From positions 124,001 to 188,000 of the forward strand of contig CAZORA010000002.1 of the NCBI GenBank assembly GCA_964582225.1: a DNA stretch of 64,000 nucleotides. Direction: 5' to 3'. Under the pieces are notes generated by a model. That model was given only the letters and a program-made list of their open reading frames with translations. It had not been told where the DNA came from and searched no databases. Origin of the DNA: Dokdonella_A sp964582225. GTDB taxonomy: Bacteria > Pseudomonadota > Gammaproteobacteria > Xanthomonadales > Rhodanobacteraceae. The stretch's first letter is position 1; each line of letters opens with the position of its first letter. This document shows, in pieces, positions 6,797 to 16,678 of this stretch. A program made the position numbers and the translations under genes.

Positions 6797-9700
6797 TCAT
6801 ATCGTCGGCGTGGCGCTCGACTCTGCCTGTCGCGCCAGCGCGGCCTCAATCGCTTCGATCAGACGCTCTGCGGTCAGCGGTTTGCGCAGCAGCGCATTCA
6901 TTCCGGCGGCGCCGATCAACTGCTCCTCGTCGCCCACCGAGCGCGCGGTGATCGCCAGCAGCGGCAGCTCGCGATGGCGCCCGGCGCGAATCGCGCGGGC
7001 GAGCTGCAGGCCGTCGATGCCGGGCAGATCCAAATCGAGCAGGGCAAGATCACAGGCGGCGGTCTCCAACGCGGCCAGCGCGGCGAGGCCGTTGACTACG
7101 TGCTGCACGCGATGACCGCGAGCGCCGAGCAGTTCGCGAATCACATCGGCAACGGTTTTGTCATCCTCGACCAGCAGAATGGAAAGCGCCGGAATTTCAC
7201 GCGTCGAGCCCGGTTTGGCCGCGGGTGCAGCTTGCGGAGAAGCCTCCCGCAGGGGTAGCTCGAAAGCGAAGCTGCTGCCGCGTCCAGGCTCGGAGCCCAC
7301 TTCGAGCGACCCTCCCATCAGCAGCGCGAGCTCGTGGCTGATGGCGAGGCCGAGGCCGCTGCCGCCGTGGCGGCCGGTAACGCCGGCCGCCTGCTCGAAG
7401 CGCCGGAACAGGCGCGAGCGCTGCGCCTCATCCATGCCGACCCCGGTGTCCGCCACGAGAAATCGCAGGCGCGAGTCGGAAGCGCGCTCGAGCCCCAGCC
7501 GCACGCCACCCTGCGCGGTGAACTTGACCGCGTTGTTGACCAGATTGAGCAAGATCTGACGCACGCGGATTGCGTCGCCCATGAGCAGCGCCGGCACATC
7601 GTCGGCCACCCGCGTCTCCACCCGGAGCCCCTTGCGCTCGGCCAGCGGTCGCTCCAGCTCGGCAACCTCGCGGAGCACGCCGCCGGGATCGAATGGCTGC
7701 TCGTCGAGTGCCAGCTTGCCGGCGTCGATGCGGGCGATATCCAGGCTGTCGTTGACCAAGCGCAAGAGCAATTCGCCGGATTGATGAATCGCGCCTGCAT
7801 AGCCGCGTTGACGCACATCGAGCGGTGTCGCCAGCAGCAGTTCGCTCATGCCGAGAACCCCGGTCATCGGCGTGCGGATCTCATGACCGAGGGTGGCCAG
7901 GAAATCGGACTTGGCCTGCACCAGCTGCTCCGCGCTGCGCCGGCGCTCTTCGGCGAGGAGCCGCGCGTGACGCTCGCGGAGGCGCCGCCGCCAGCCGAGC
8001 AGCAAGACGTAGCCGGCGAGAAGCAGCAGGAGCGCATAGATCAGCCAGGCCGCAGGCGTCGCCCAGGGCGCGCGCAAAGAGCGAATCGGCAGCGGCAGGG
8101 CAAGCTCGCTCCACACGCCGTCCGCATTCGCCGCGCGCACGCGCAGTCGATAGCTGCCCGGCGGCAGCTGCGAATAGTTGCGCTCACCGCGATCGCTGTC
8201 GATCCACTCCGGGTCGAAACCCTCGAGGAGGAAGCGGTAGCGATTGGCGCGCGGATTCACGAACGACAGCGCGCGGGCTTCGATGTGCAGGTCGCGGTCG
8301 TCGTGCCGCAGGACCACCGGAACGGCAAGATCGAGCTGCTGCTGCCGCTCGCTGCGGCGCACGCCGAGCGCGCTCAGCACCACCGGCGGCGGCGGTGAGT
8401 CGAATTCCATCGTGGACGAATCGAAGGCCACCACCCCAGCCAGGGTTCCCGCATACAGGACGCCATCAGCGGCGCGCGCCAGCGCTCCCGGCAGGAACTC
8501 CGAGCTGGGCAGGCCGTCGCCGACGCCGAAATTGCGGATCCCGCCCTGCGGGTCGACCCGCCACAGCCCGCGCGGCGAAGTCACCCAGACGCTGCCGTCG
8601 GCCGCGACCTCGAGCGCGGCGGCGGTGAGCGCCGGCCAGCCCACGCTGGCATCGTGGCGCTGCTGGAGTCGCGCTCCGGCGGCATCGATCCAGTAGCGCT
8701 CCAGCGCGCCGAGTCGATGCAGCCACAGGCTGCCGTCCGGGGCAAAGCCGATACCGTGGATGGACTCTCGCGGCAGGCTCACAACCCGTTCGAAGCGGTC
8801 TTCCTCGGCCAAAAAGCGCTCGACTCCGCTAGCGGTGGCAATCCAGGGTTTGCCGGCCGGGTCGAGAACCAGCGCCACGACGTCGGAGTCGCCGAGCGTG
8901 CCGGCGCTCGGCAGATAGCGGCGCAGGAGACGCGGCGGGTCGTCCGCCAGACGTGCGATTCCGCCGCCGCGAACACTCGCCCAGACGCTGCCGTCAGCGG
9001 CCTGCAGCAGACGGTTGACGAAGCCCGGTGGCAGCGCGTCTCCGCGCCGCAGATCCACCGGCAGCTCGACGGACTCCCCGCCGCGCGGGTCCAGGTGCCG
9101 CAGCCCGGACTGGGTGCCGATCCAGAGATGTCCCGCGCGATCGCCGAGAACGGCGGTCAGGCGCGGGCCGCGCAGGCCCAGACGTGCACCAAAGCGCTCC
9201 ACTCGACCGCTGCTGCGGTCGATCCGATCCAGCCCATCCGTACCACTACCTACCCAGACCGCGCCGTCGACGGCAAGACCAATGGCGGCGGCGCGCGGTC
9301 CGGACAGACTCGCGGCCTCGCCCGGAAGATGACGAAACACCGAAAAATTGCGCCAGTGCGGCGACAGCCGCGCGATGCCGCCGTCATACAGGGAGAACCA
9401 CATGCCACCCTCGACGTCACCGCGGATGTGCTGGGTGCTCTGCCCGGGATAGGCTCCCGCTACCCCCTCGCCACGACCAAAAGGCTGCAGGCCAACCTTG
9501 TCCAGTCGCGCACCACCGCTGGCAGTGCCGATCCACAGGACGCCCCGGGCGTCCCGCGCCAGCGCCGAAACGCGCAGCGGCAGCGGCCCACTCGCGATCT
9601 CCTCGCGGTAGCGCAGGTCGGCACCCACGCGGAAGATTCCGCCGGACGTGCCAACGAGCATGCTGTCGTCCGCATCAGGCAGCAGCGCGGAAACCAGCGG

Positions 9701-10378
9701 GCGCACGCCGCGCGCGGCGAGCGGCGGCAATTCCACGTGGTGGATCTGGCCGTCTGCTTCGCGCACGTCGAGGCCGGCATCGGTACCGATCCAAAGCCGC
9801 CCGTGCGCGTCGGCTTCGAGTACATAGACTGTGCTGGAGCGCAGGCTCTGCGGATCTTCGGCGTCGTGATCGACGTGCACAAAGCTGCCGTCTGGTTCAA
9901 GGCGATTCAGCCCACCGAGATAGGTACCAACCCAGATCACGCCCTCGCGGTCCTGCGCGATGGTGAACACATCATCGCTGCCCAGGGTGCCGAGCGCGCC
10001 GGCGCGATGCCGCCAATGCGTGAAACTGCGGCCGTCTGGTTCGAGGCGATTCAGCCCATTCGCTTCGCCGCCGCACCACAGCACGCCGTCGCGATCGATC
10101 AGGATCGCCGAAACGTCGTTGGAGGCCAGCGAGCGTGGATCGTTCGGGTCGTGGCGATGCACGCGAAAGTCGATTCCGTCGTAGCGCGCGAGGCCATCCT
10201 GGGTGCCGATCCAGACAAAGCCGACGCGATCCTGAACCGTCGTGTAGACGACGCTCGAGGGCAAGCCGTCACTCACGCCAAGAGAGAGAAACTGCGGCGG
10301 CCCGGGCGGCGGCGCGCCTGCGGCAGGCAGCGCGAACAGCACGAACAGCAGCAGCGGCGTGACTGATATGCGGCGCAT
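6797..10378 (-). CDS. Hybrid sensor histidine kinase with beta-propeller sensor
   Basis: A 1193-residue membrane sensor of the two-component regulator propeller class. Order: signal peptide (1-21); repeated propeller blades with GLARYDG, GVLWCGG and GVIWVGT motifs (to about 690); a Y_Y_Y domain (FVNPRANRYRFLLEGFDPEW); one membrane helix; HisKA with phospho-acceptor His near 832 in LGHEIRTP; ATPase domain with N box LNLVNNAVKFT, G1 ADTGVGM and G2 GGSGLGLAIS (about 935-1045); and a C-terminal receiver with Asp near 1115 in LLDLDLPGIDG. The receiver has no output domain, so signal should pass by phosphotransfer to a separate regulator. The start has AGGGGAGA upstream. The periplasmic ligand is unknown. 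Confidence 0.92.
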   Translation of the reverse strand: MRRISVTPLLLFVLFALPAAGAPPPGPPQFLSLGVSDGLPSSVVYTTVQDRVGFVWIGTQDGLARYDGIDFRVHRHDPNDPRSLASNDVSAILIDRDGVLWCGGEANGLNRLEPDGRSFTHWRHRAGALGTLGSDDVFTIAQDREGVIWVGTYLGGLNRLEPDGSFVHVDHDAEDPQSLRSSTVYVLEADAHGRLWIGTDAGLDVREADGQIHHVELPPLAARGVRPLVSALLPDADDSMLVGTSGGIFRVGADLRYREEIASGPLPLRVSALARDARGVLWIGTASGGARLDKVGLQPFGRGEGVAGAYPGQSTQHIRGDVEGGMWFSLYDGGIARLSPHWRNFSVFRHLPGEAASLSGPRAAAIGLAVDGAVWVGSGTDGLDRIDRSSGRVERFGARLGLRGPRLTAVLGDRAGHLWIGTQSGLRHLDPRGGESVELPVDLRRGDALPPGFVNRLLQAADGSVWASVRGGGIARLADDPPRLLRRYLPSAGTLGDSDVVALVLDPAGKPWIATASGVERFLAEEDRFERVVSLPRESIHGIGFAPDGSLWLHRLGALERYWIDAAGARLQQRHDASVGWPALTAAALEVAADGSVWVTSPRGLWRVDPQGGIRNFGVGDGLPSSEFLPGALARAADGVLYAGTLAGVVAFDSSTMEFDSPPPPVVLSALGVRRSERQQQLDLAVPVVLRHDDRDLHIEARALSFVNPRANRYRFLLEGFDPEWIDSDRGERNYSQLPPGSYRLRVRAANADGVWSELALPLPIRSLRAPWATPAAWLIYALLLLLAGYVLLLGWRRRLRERHARLLAEERRRSAEQLVQAKSDFLATLGHEIRTPMTGVLGMSELLLATPLDVRQRGYAGAIHQSGELLLRLVNDSLDIARIDAGKLALDEQPFDPGGVLREVAELERPLAERKGLRVETRVADDVPALLMGDAIRVRQILLNLVNNAVKFTAQGGVRLGLERASDSRLRFLVADTGVGMDEAQRSRLFRRFEQAAGVTGRHGGSGLGLAISHELALLMGGSLEVGSEPGRGSSFAFELPLREASPQAAPAAKPGSTREIPALSILLVEDDKTVADVIRELLGARGHRVQHVVNGLAALAALETAACDLALLDLDLPGIDGLQLARAIRAGRHRELPLLAITARSVGDEEQLIGAAGMNALLRKPLTAERLIEAIEAALARQAESSATPTI

Positions 10379-10453
10379 TTGTCTCCCCTTGCGCCGATAC
10401 TGCCACGCGCACCCGTATGATGCAGCTCCCGGAGGAGTCCCGATCGATCGGCC

Positions 10454-11944
10454 ATGTCTGCGCCCCGTCTTCCGCTGCGCCTGGTCCTGCTCGCCGCGCT
10501 GGCGCTCGCGGCCGCGCTGGCGGCCGGACTGCTGCTGACGCTGCTGAACAGCTTGCTCGAGTTCCATCAGCGACTCCTGGCTACGCCGATCTGGCTGCGC
10601 CTGCCGCTGATCGTCCTCGCCGCGCTGGCGCTCGCCGCCCTCGGCTGGCTGCTCTGGCGACTCGCCCGTCCCGCACGGGTCGCGCGACTCGACTCGCCGA
10701 TACCGGTTTCACGGAAAGAGGTCGACGCCCGACTCGAGGCTCTACGCGCACGTGAGGCGGAGACGGCCGAGCTCGAGTCCGAACTCATCGAACTCGACCG
10801 TCGCCGCGCCAGCGGCGAGCTTCACGTGGCCCTGTTCGGGGAAGTCTCGGCGGGAAAGTCGAGCCTGATCCGCGCGCTCGCGCCCGCATCTGCGGTCGAA
10901 GTCGACGTGCTCGCCGGTACCACCCACCGGGTCAGCCAGCATCGCGGCCAGCTGGCGGACGGGCGCGAGTTGATCCTGGCCGACGTGCCGGGCAGCGGCG
11001 AAGTCGACGGCGCGGCGCGCGAGCAGCTGGCCCGCGATGAGGCGCTGCGCGCGCATGCTGTGCTGTACCTGACCTCGGGTGACCTGAGCCGCGCCGAGGC
11101 TGCCGAACTCGACTGGCTGCTGCGCTTCGGCAAACCGCTGCTATTGGTTTTGAACAAAATCGACCAGTACGATCCGACGCAGCGCGAAGCGCTCGTGCGG
11201 AAACTCCGCGCACGCTACGCGACCAGGGTAGGGGCAGTCGTGGCGATCAGCGCCGGCGGCAGCGAGCGCTTCGAGCGCTTGCTCGCCGACGGTCGGCGCG
11301 AAACGGTCCAACGCCAGCGTCGCGCCGAGATCGAGCCACTGCTCGCGTCGCTGGCGCAACTCACCGCCAGCGGCGCCGAAGCGCTCGAGCCGGGCCGCGA
11401 GGCGGCAGTGCTGGCCGAGGTCGGTCGCCGCAGCGAGGCGCTGGCGCAGGCGACTGCGGCACGTCAAAGCGAGCAGGCGATCGCCCGCCATACGCGTCGC
11501 GCGGTGGTCGGCGCGCTGGCCGCCGTGGCGCCCGGCAGCGATCTGCTGATCCAGGGCGCGATCGGTACCGCCCTGGTGCGCGAGCTGGCCGCGATCCACG
11601 GAGTGGCCGTGCGCGAGCTCGACGTCGAGGCTCTGCTGTCGCGGGTCGGCCTTACCGTGCGCAACACCACCGCCATCGTGCTCGCCGTCGCCGGTAACGC
11701 CGCCAAGGCCTTTCCGGGCCTCGGCACGCTCGGCGGCGGTGCCCTCCACGCGATCGCCTACGGCCTGGTCTTCGACAGCCTCGGTCACGCGCTCGCTGCG
11801 ACCCTCGCCGAGCATCGCCGGCTCGACGACGCCGACGTCGAAACGCGGGTGCGGGCGCTGCTCGAAAAACCTTCCACCGAGCGCCTGACGCGAATCGCGC
11901 GCGCGGTCGGCGCGGCCGCGCGCGAGGCGACGAAGAACGAATGA
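10454..11944 (+). CDS. Membrane-anchored GTPase with DUF697-like C-terminus
   Basis: A 496-residue GTPase. Two N-terminal membrane helices (about 8-30 and 47-70) are followed by a short charged coiled region, then a G domain: P-loop GEVSAGKSSL (about 132), switch Thr in AGTTH, G3 DVPGSGE and G4 NKID. The C-terminal part has hydrophobic stretches (GALAAVAPGSDLLIQGAIG, VRNTTAIVLAVAGNAAKAFPG) as in the YcjF/DUF697 group. Cellular role is unknown; relatives are often linked to envelope stress. A TATGAT at 10416-10421 may be its -10 box. It is related to the GTPase at 13780, and the two enclose the YceI/b561 genes on the same strand. Confidence 0.8.
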   Translation: MSAPRLPLRLVLLAALALAAALAAGLLLTLLNSLLEFHQRLLATPIWLRLPLIVLAALALAALGWLLWRLARPARVARLDSPIPVSRKEVDARLEALRAREAETAELESELIELDRRRASGELHVALFGEVSAGKSSLIRALAPASAVEVDVLAGTTHRVSQHRGQLADGRELILADVPGSGEVDGAAREQLARDEALRAHAVLYLTSGDLSRAEAAELDWLLRFGKPLLLVLNKIDQYDPTQREALVRKLRARYATRVGAVVAISAGGSERFERLLADGRRETVQRQRRAEIEPLLASLAQLTASGAEALEPGREAAVLAEVGRRSEALAQATAARQSEQAIARHTRRAVVGALAAVAPGSDLLIQGAIGTALVRELAAIHGVAVRELDVEALLSRVGLTVRNTTAIVLAVAGNAAKAFPGLGTLGGGALHAIAYGLVFDSLGHALAATLAEHRRLDDADVETRVRALLEKPSTERLTRIARAVGAAAREATKNE

Positions 11945-12003
11945 AACGCTGTGTTTCGTCGACGGTGGTAGCGCCGGCGGTGGCTTTTTGCCAAGCTCGA
12001 GGC

Positions 12004-12615
12004 ATGTCGCCGCACTGGCTCTCGACCGTCACCCTTGCCGTTGCGCTTGCCGCCCTCCTGCCGCTGGCCGCGTCCGCCGCGCCGATGGACTACCGACTGG
12101 ACCCGGCGCACAGCCAGGTTTGGTTCCGCGTCGACCACCAGGGCTTTTCGCATCCGCTGGGGCGACTACCGATCGCGCGCGGCTGGTTTCGCTTCGATCC
12201 CGACGACTGGAGCGCCAGCCGGGTGGAGGTGGAATTCGCGCTCACGGAGGTCGACCTGGACGAGCCGAACGCCAGCCGCGAGCTGCGTTCGAGCCGCCTT
12301 CTCGACGTCGCGCGCTGGCCCAGCGCGCGCTACCAGAGCCAGAGCGTCGAGCGCCGCGACGAAACCCGCGGCGTGGTCCACGGCGTTCTCAGCCTGCACG
12401 GCATCAGCCGTCCGGTGGATCTCGAATTCCGCCTCAACCGGATCGCCTTCGACCCCTACAGTCTGCGGCGCAAGGCCGGCTTTTCCGCCCGCGCGCGCCT
12501 GTCACGCGCGCAGTTCGGCATGCGCCACTACGTCGGCGTGATCGGCGACGAGGTCGAAATCCTGATCGAAGTGGAAGGCCTGCGCGTGCGCCGCAGCAGC
12601 ACGGAGGAACCCTGA
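12004..12615 (+). CDS. YceI family periplasmic protein (copy 1)
   Basis: A 203-residue exported lipocalin-like protein of the YceI family, whose members bind isoprenoid-type lipids in the periplasm. It has a signal peptide (cleavage near SAA-AP, residue 23), then the family start MDYRLDPAHSQVWFRVDH and the closing LSRAQFGMRHYVGVIGDEVEILIEVE. The start chosen, MSPHW, begins at the signal peptide. It is 2 bp from the cytochrome b561 gene, with a second YceI gene after that. This copy is more diverged than the second. Confidence 0.85.
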   Translation: MSPHWLSTVTLAVALAALLPLAASAAPMDYRLDPAHSQVWFRVDHQGFSHPLGRLPIARGWFRFDPDDWSASRVEVEFALTEVDLDEPNASRELRSSRLLDVARWPSARYQSQSVERRDETRGVVHGVLSLHGISRPVDLEFRLNRIAFDPYSLRRKAGFSARARLSRAQFGMRHYVGVIGDEVEILIEVEGLRVRRSSTEEP

Positions 12616-12617
12616 AC

Positions 12618-13205
12618 ATGCAAATCAAAAGCGATACCGAACGCTGGGGCAGCCCAGCCAAGGCCTTTCACTGGATCATCGTGCTGCTGATCCTGGTGCA
12701 GGCCGCCGTGGGAATCTACATGGTCAACCTGCCCAAGCGCCCGAGCATCATCCCGATCTACAGTTTCCACAAGTCGCTGGGCCTGACGATCCTGGCGTTG
12801 GCGGTACTGCGCCTGGCGTGGCGGGCCTTCGACCGCAGGCCGGAAATGCCGCCCGGCATGCCGGCCTGGCAGGTGCAGGGCGCGCGTTTCGGCCATGCCC
12901 TGCTCTATGCGCTGCTGTTCGCGGTGCCGCTGTCGGGCTGGTTGTTCGATTCCGCCAGCAGCCTGCGCCCGTTGATTTGGTGGGGCTTGGTCAAGCTGCC
13001 GCATCTGGTCGGCGCCGACAAGGATCTGGCGCAGACCGCCCACGCCCTCCATCTGGGCTTGTTTCTGGCGCTGGCGCTGGTCGCCGCGGCGCACGCCGCG
13101 GTCGCGCTGGTGCATCATTTCGTCGATCGCGACGTGGTCCTGCGACGCATGCTGCCGCAGCGCCGCCGTTTGTCCGCGCCCCCACAGCCATCCGCCGGAG
13201 ACTGA
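12618..13205 (+). CDS. Cytochrome b561 family protein
   Basis: A 195-residue inner-membrane di-haem b-type cytochrome. Four hydrophobic helices and the haem-ligand histidines of the family are visible: AFHWIIVLLI, YSFHKSLGL, RFGHALLYALLF and TAHALHLGLFLA. It probably moves electrons between quinol and a periplasmic acceptor. It sits between two YceI genes with 2-3 bp gaps, as in the well-known yceJ-yceI pairing, so the three act as one operon. Confidence 0.92.
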   Translation: MQIKSDTERWGSPAKAFHWIIVLLILVQAAVGIYMVNLPKRPSIIPIYSFHKSLGLTILALAVLRLAWRAFDRRPEMPPGMPAWQVQGARFGHALLYALLFAVPLSGWLFDSASSLRPLIWWGLVKLPHLVGADKDLAQTAHALHLGLFLALALVAAAHAAVALVHHFVDRDVVLRRMLPQRRRLSAPPQPSAGD

Positions 13206-13208
13206 ACC

Positions 13209-13751
13209 ATGCTGCGCACCGTCCTGCTTCTCGTCTGCTTCCTGCCACTCACCGCGCTGGCTCGCGACTGGCAGGTCGATCCCGGCAAGAGCACGCTCGG
13301 CTTCGAGGCCAGCTATCAGGGGGACGCCTTTCTGGGCCGCTTCAAGCGCTTCGATGCCGATATCCGCTATGACGCCACCGAGCTCGCGCAATCGAAGTTC
13401 GACGTGCGCATCGATCTCGCCAGCGCAGACACCGCCAGCAGCGAGCGCGACGAAACCCTGCAGGGCGACGATTTTTTCGCTACCGCGCGCTTTCCACAGG
13501 CGCATTTCGTCACCCAATCCTTCCGCCGCGGTGCGAACGGTGCAGTCGAGGCGCTCGGCACCCTCAGCATCCGTGACCGCAGTCGGCCGGTGACCCTCGC
13601 GGTCGATTTCAAGGAACTCGGCGAGCGCGCCACCCTGGACGTCCGCACCCGCCTCAAGCGCGCGGATTTCGGCCTCGGCGAAGCCAGCGACTGGGACGAA
13701 ATCGGCGCCGAAGTAGCGGTCACGGCACACCTGGAGCTCACTGCCAGGTGA
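13209..13751 (+). CDS. YceI family periplasmic protein (copy 2)
   Basis: A 180-residue YceI protein with a short signal peptide (MLRTVLLLVCFLPLTALA) and a typical fold: WQVDPGKSTLGFEASYQGDAFLGRFKRFDADI, DDFFATARFPQAHF, and the final RADFGLGEASDWDEIGAEVAVTAHL. It resembles the canonical family more closely than the first copy. The pair may divide lipid-carrier tasks served by the intervening cytochrome b561. Confidence 0.92.
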   Translation: MLRTVLLLVCFLPLTALARDWQVDPGKSTLGFEASYQGDAFLGRFKRFDADIRYDATELAQSKFDVRIDLASADTASSERDETLQGDDFFATARFPQAHFVTQSFRRGANGAVEALGTLSIRDRSRPVTLAVDFKELGERATLDVRTRLKRADFGLGEASDWDEIGAEVAVTAHLELTAR

Positions 13752-13779
13752 CATCTCCGACGTCGATCACGGGCTGCGT

Positions 13780-15120
13780 GTGAGCGTCGTCGGCACGCTG
13801 TGGCGAAGGCTGCGCGAGCGCGCACGCACAGCCCGCGCGCCGGGCACGCACGCCGATCAGGCTGCCGCCAGCCTGCGCGCCCTGCTCGACGACCCGGGTA
13901 TTCCGGCCGCGGTCCGCGCCGCACTGGCCTACGATTTCGCGCGTCTCGACGAGATGCTCGACAAGCTCGAGCGCGGCGAGCTGCACCTCGCCCTGTTCGG
14001 CCGCGTCAGCGTCGGCAAGTCGGCGCTGGCCAACGCCCTGCTCGGCCACGACGCCTTTGCCGTCGACGTCCTGCACGGCACCACCCGCGAGCCTGGCGGC
14101 AGAGCCTGGCGCGAGATCGGCGGCAGCGGCATCCGCCTGATCGACACCCCGGGCATCGACGAGCTCGAAGGCGAAGCGCGCGAACGCATGGCCTTCGACG
14201 TAGCAGCGATCAGCGATCTGGTGATCTTCGTTGCCGATGGCGACCTGACCGCTCGCGAGCGCGACGCGCTGGACACCCTGGCGCAAACCGAGCGACCGCT
14301 GCTGCTTGCGCTCAACAAGGCCGACCGCTACACCGCCGACGAGCTCGAACGCCTGCTCGAGCGCCTGCGCGAGCGGGCCCGCGGCCGCGTACGCGCCGAG
14401 AACGTGGTCGCAGTCAGCGCTCATCCGGTGCCGCTGAAGCGCCTGCGGGTCGACGCCAACGGTCGCGAGCACGTCGAGCTGGTGGCGCGCGCGCCCGACC
14501 TCGAGGCGCTGCGCGAGCGGCTCACGGCAGTGATCGAGCGCGAGGGAAAGACCCTCTCCGCACTCAATGCGAGCCTGTTCGCCGGGCGCCTGAGCGATCA
14601 GGTCGCCATCCGCGTCGCGGCGGCGCGGCGCGAGCTGGCCGCACGCCTGATCCGCCAGTACTGCCTGGCCAAAGCGATCGCGGTGGCGCTGAACCCGGTG
14701 CCGGTCGCCGACCTGCTGGCAGCCGGCGCCCTCGACGCCGCCCTGGTCATGCACCTCGGCCGGGTCTACGATCTGCCGCTGACCAGCCGCGAAGCGGGCA
14801 CCCTGATCGGGGTGATCTCGGCACAGCTCGCGGCGCTGATGGGGGCAATCTGGGGGGTCAACCTCGTGGCTTCGGCGCTCAAGGGCTTGAGCGCCGGCCT
14901 CTCCACCGTGCTCACCGCCGGCGCCCAGGGTGCGCTCGCCTGGTACGCGACCGAGCTGGTCGGCAAGGCAGCGGAAAGATATCTGGTCGCCGGCAAGTCC
15001 TGGGGCGAACAGGGCCCCAAGCGGGTGGTCGCGGAAATCGTCGCCAGCCTGGACCGCGACTCAATCCTGCGCGAAGCGCGCAGCGAAATCCTGCATCGCC
15101 TGGGCGAAACTCGGGCCTGA
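13780..15120 (+). CDS. GTPase with DUF697-like C-terminus (second copy)
   Basis: A 446-residue GTPase related to the one at 10454 but without N-terminal membrane helices. It has P-loop GRVSVGKSALANAL (about 74), switch HGTTRE, G3 DTPGIDE and G4 NKAD. The C-terminal half carries hydrophobic segments (VAVALNPVPVADLLAAGALD, ISAQLAALMGAIWG) typical of DUF697 proteins and likely to associate with the membrane. Translation starts at a GTG 28 bp after the YceI stop; a nearby upstream start cannot be excluded. Function is unknown. Confidence 0.8.
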   Translation: MSVVGTLWRRLRERARTARAPGTHADQAAASLRALLDDPGIPAAVRAALAYDFARLDEMLDKLERGELHLALFGRVSVGKSALANALLGHDAFAVDVLHGTTREPGGRAWREIGGSGIRLIDTPGIDELEGEARERMAFDVAAISDLVIFVADGDLTARERDALDTLAQTERPLLLALNKADRYTADELERLLERLRERARGRVRAENVVAVSAHPVPLKRLRVDANGREHVELVARAPDLEALRERLTAVIEREGKTLSALNASLFAGRLSDQVAIRVAAARRELAARLIRQYCLAKAIAVALNPVPVADLLAAGALDAALVMHLGRVYDLPLTSREAGTLIGVISAQLAALMGAIWGVNLVASALKGLSAGLSTVLTAGAQGALAWYATELVGKAAERYLVAGKSWGEQGPKRVVAEIVASLDRDSILREARSEILHRLGETRA

Positions 15121-15198
15121 CGGCCGACGGCGCCGGCAACGCATCCGGCGCCGCGGGACGAGGATGAGCGAAGGCAAGCTCCGCACTGGTCTTTCTTC

Positions 15199-16503
15199 TC
15201 ACTGATCGCGCTGGAGTTCCCGATAGCCATCCGCCGGAGGCGCGTAGGGATTGCTGCTGCTGTAGACCTGATCCGGAAAGGTCTCGTTCTGGAACACCCG
15301 ATCGCCGCCGTGAATCGAGGCGCGCACGTCGGCTCCATCGACGCCGCGATAGGTGTTGTATTCGCCGATCGCCTCCAGCGACTGGCGCTGCCGGACGTCC
15401 ATGCTATCCATGTGGTTCTGGAAGGCGGCCTGATTGCCATCCATTACCGCCATGCGGCCCTGGAAGGCCTGCAGGCTGGCATCCGCCGCCGCCATGCGCG
15501 CGTTGTGCGCCGCGGTTCCAGCCGCGCCCATTGCCTGGATGTTCGCCATCCGCTGTTCGTGTCCGGCGATCAGCGCCTGGGTCTGGGCGTCCGACTCTCG
15601 CGCCTGTGCCTGCGCCACCAGCGTGCGCCACTCGGGAGAAACCTGCGTGGAGCCGCGCACACGTTCGGCCAGAGCGAAATCGAGCGCGCCGTCAGGGGCC
15701 CGCAGCACTAGCGCAGCCGGCACCAGTAGGTCACGCGCGCGCTCGGTGCGGCCCATCATGCTCATGCTCAAGTCGACCCGCGTCGCCACGGCGAGGATCA
15801 TCTCGCGCATCGGACGGCCGTTTTCCTCCCAGCCGATGAGAATCTGGCCGACCTCGTAGGCTTTTTGCACCTGCATCTCCGGGCTCGGGGCCATGGGCTG
15901 CAGCGGTGCCTTGCGCTGCTGCTCGGCAACGATGTCCGGGCGCTCGGCGTAATCGAGAATGCGCCCGTTCGGATGGCGCTGCTGCGCTACATACTGCAGA
16001 TAATCGCGCACTCCCGAGAAGGGCATGGCCACGCAGCCCGGATCCGGACGGGTAAAGCTCGCGTCGGCCTGCGCCGAGCGGGAAAACCACGTCGGCAACA
16101 GCTCGAGCGTCTGCGTGGCGTCTGCCGAGCGGGCCTCGAAGCGGATCGAATACGGGATCCAGCGACAGCTGGAGGAACTCCAGCTGAGCTCGCCGCCGCC
16201 CTGCCAGTCGCCCGGAATCTCCAGCGTATAGGCGGTCAGCGGTCGGCCGAAATGGGCCGCGTCGACGATGGCCGCACGGCGCATTCCGCCGCCCGCGGTC
16301 GCTGCGTGAACCCCGGCGACACCTGCGGGCGGCGCGCTCGCCGCACCAGCCTGCGGCCACGCCGCGGCCGGCGCACCGGCCGGCGCGCCGGCCTGCGCGG
16401 GGTCGCCACCGGCGCCCGCAAACCAATCGAGCGAGAGCGCCAGCGCCGCCGCCGCTCCGATCAGGAGCCAATCTCGCGCCCGCATGTCCTTCAGTTTCTT
16501 CAT
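15199..16503 (-). CDS. Membrane-anchored periplasmic protein of unknown function
   Basis: A 434-residue protein not recognised. A single N-terminal membrane helix or signal anchor (residues 11-30) is followed by an Ala/Gly/Pro-rich linker of about 40 residues, a globular region with two Cys (SSSSCRWIPYS and PDPGCVAMPFSG), and a C-terminal part from about 290 rich in Ala, Gln and Met (QAQARESDAQTQALIAGHEQ, GRMAVMDGNQAAFQNH) that should be helical or coiled coil. The end is NPYAPPADGYRELQRDQ. The ribosome binding site GGAGAACGAAG precedes the ATG. It is transcribed alone, convergent with the GTPase gene. Confidence 0.7.
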   Translation of the reverse strand: MKKLKDMRARDWLLIGAAAALALSLDWFAGAGGDPAQAGAPAGAPAAAWPQAGAASAPPAGVAGVHAATAGGGMRRAAIVDAAHFGRPLTAYTLEIPGDWQGGGELSWSSSSCRWIPYSIRFEARSADATQTLELLPTWFSRSAQADASFTRPDPGCVAMPFSGVRDYLQYVAQQRHPNGRILDYAERPDIVAEQQRKAPLQPMAPSPEMQVQKAYEVGQILIGWEENGRPMREMILAVATRVDLSMSMMGRTERARDLLVPAALVLRAPDGALDFALAERVRGSTQVSPEWRTLVAQAQARESDAQTQALIAGHEQRMANIQAMGAAGTAAHNARMAAADASLQAFQGRMAVMDGNQAAFQNHMDSMDVRQRQSLEAIGEYNTYRGVDGADVRASIHGGDRVFQNETFPDQVYSSSNPYAPPADGYRELQRDQ

Positions 16504-16678
16504 CTTCGTTCTCCGCCTCGGGTAGGGGACGCCACCGTGCGACGTGCCGCCTCAGGCATCAAGGCGCCGAACCGCGCGAAAACGGCTCACGCATCGCGCC
16601 ACGATCTGCGCTGCCGGCCAGGGTGCGCAGGCGCGAAGCACGCGCGGGCCGGCTCCGTGTCCTGCGCGCAGGCCCGCC

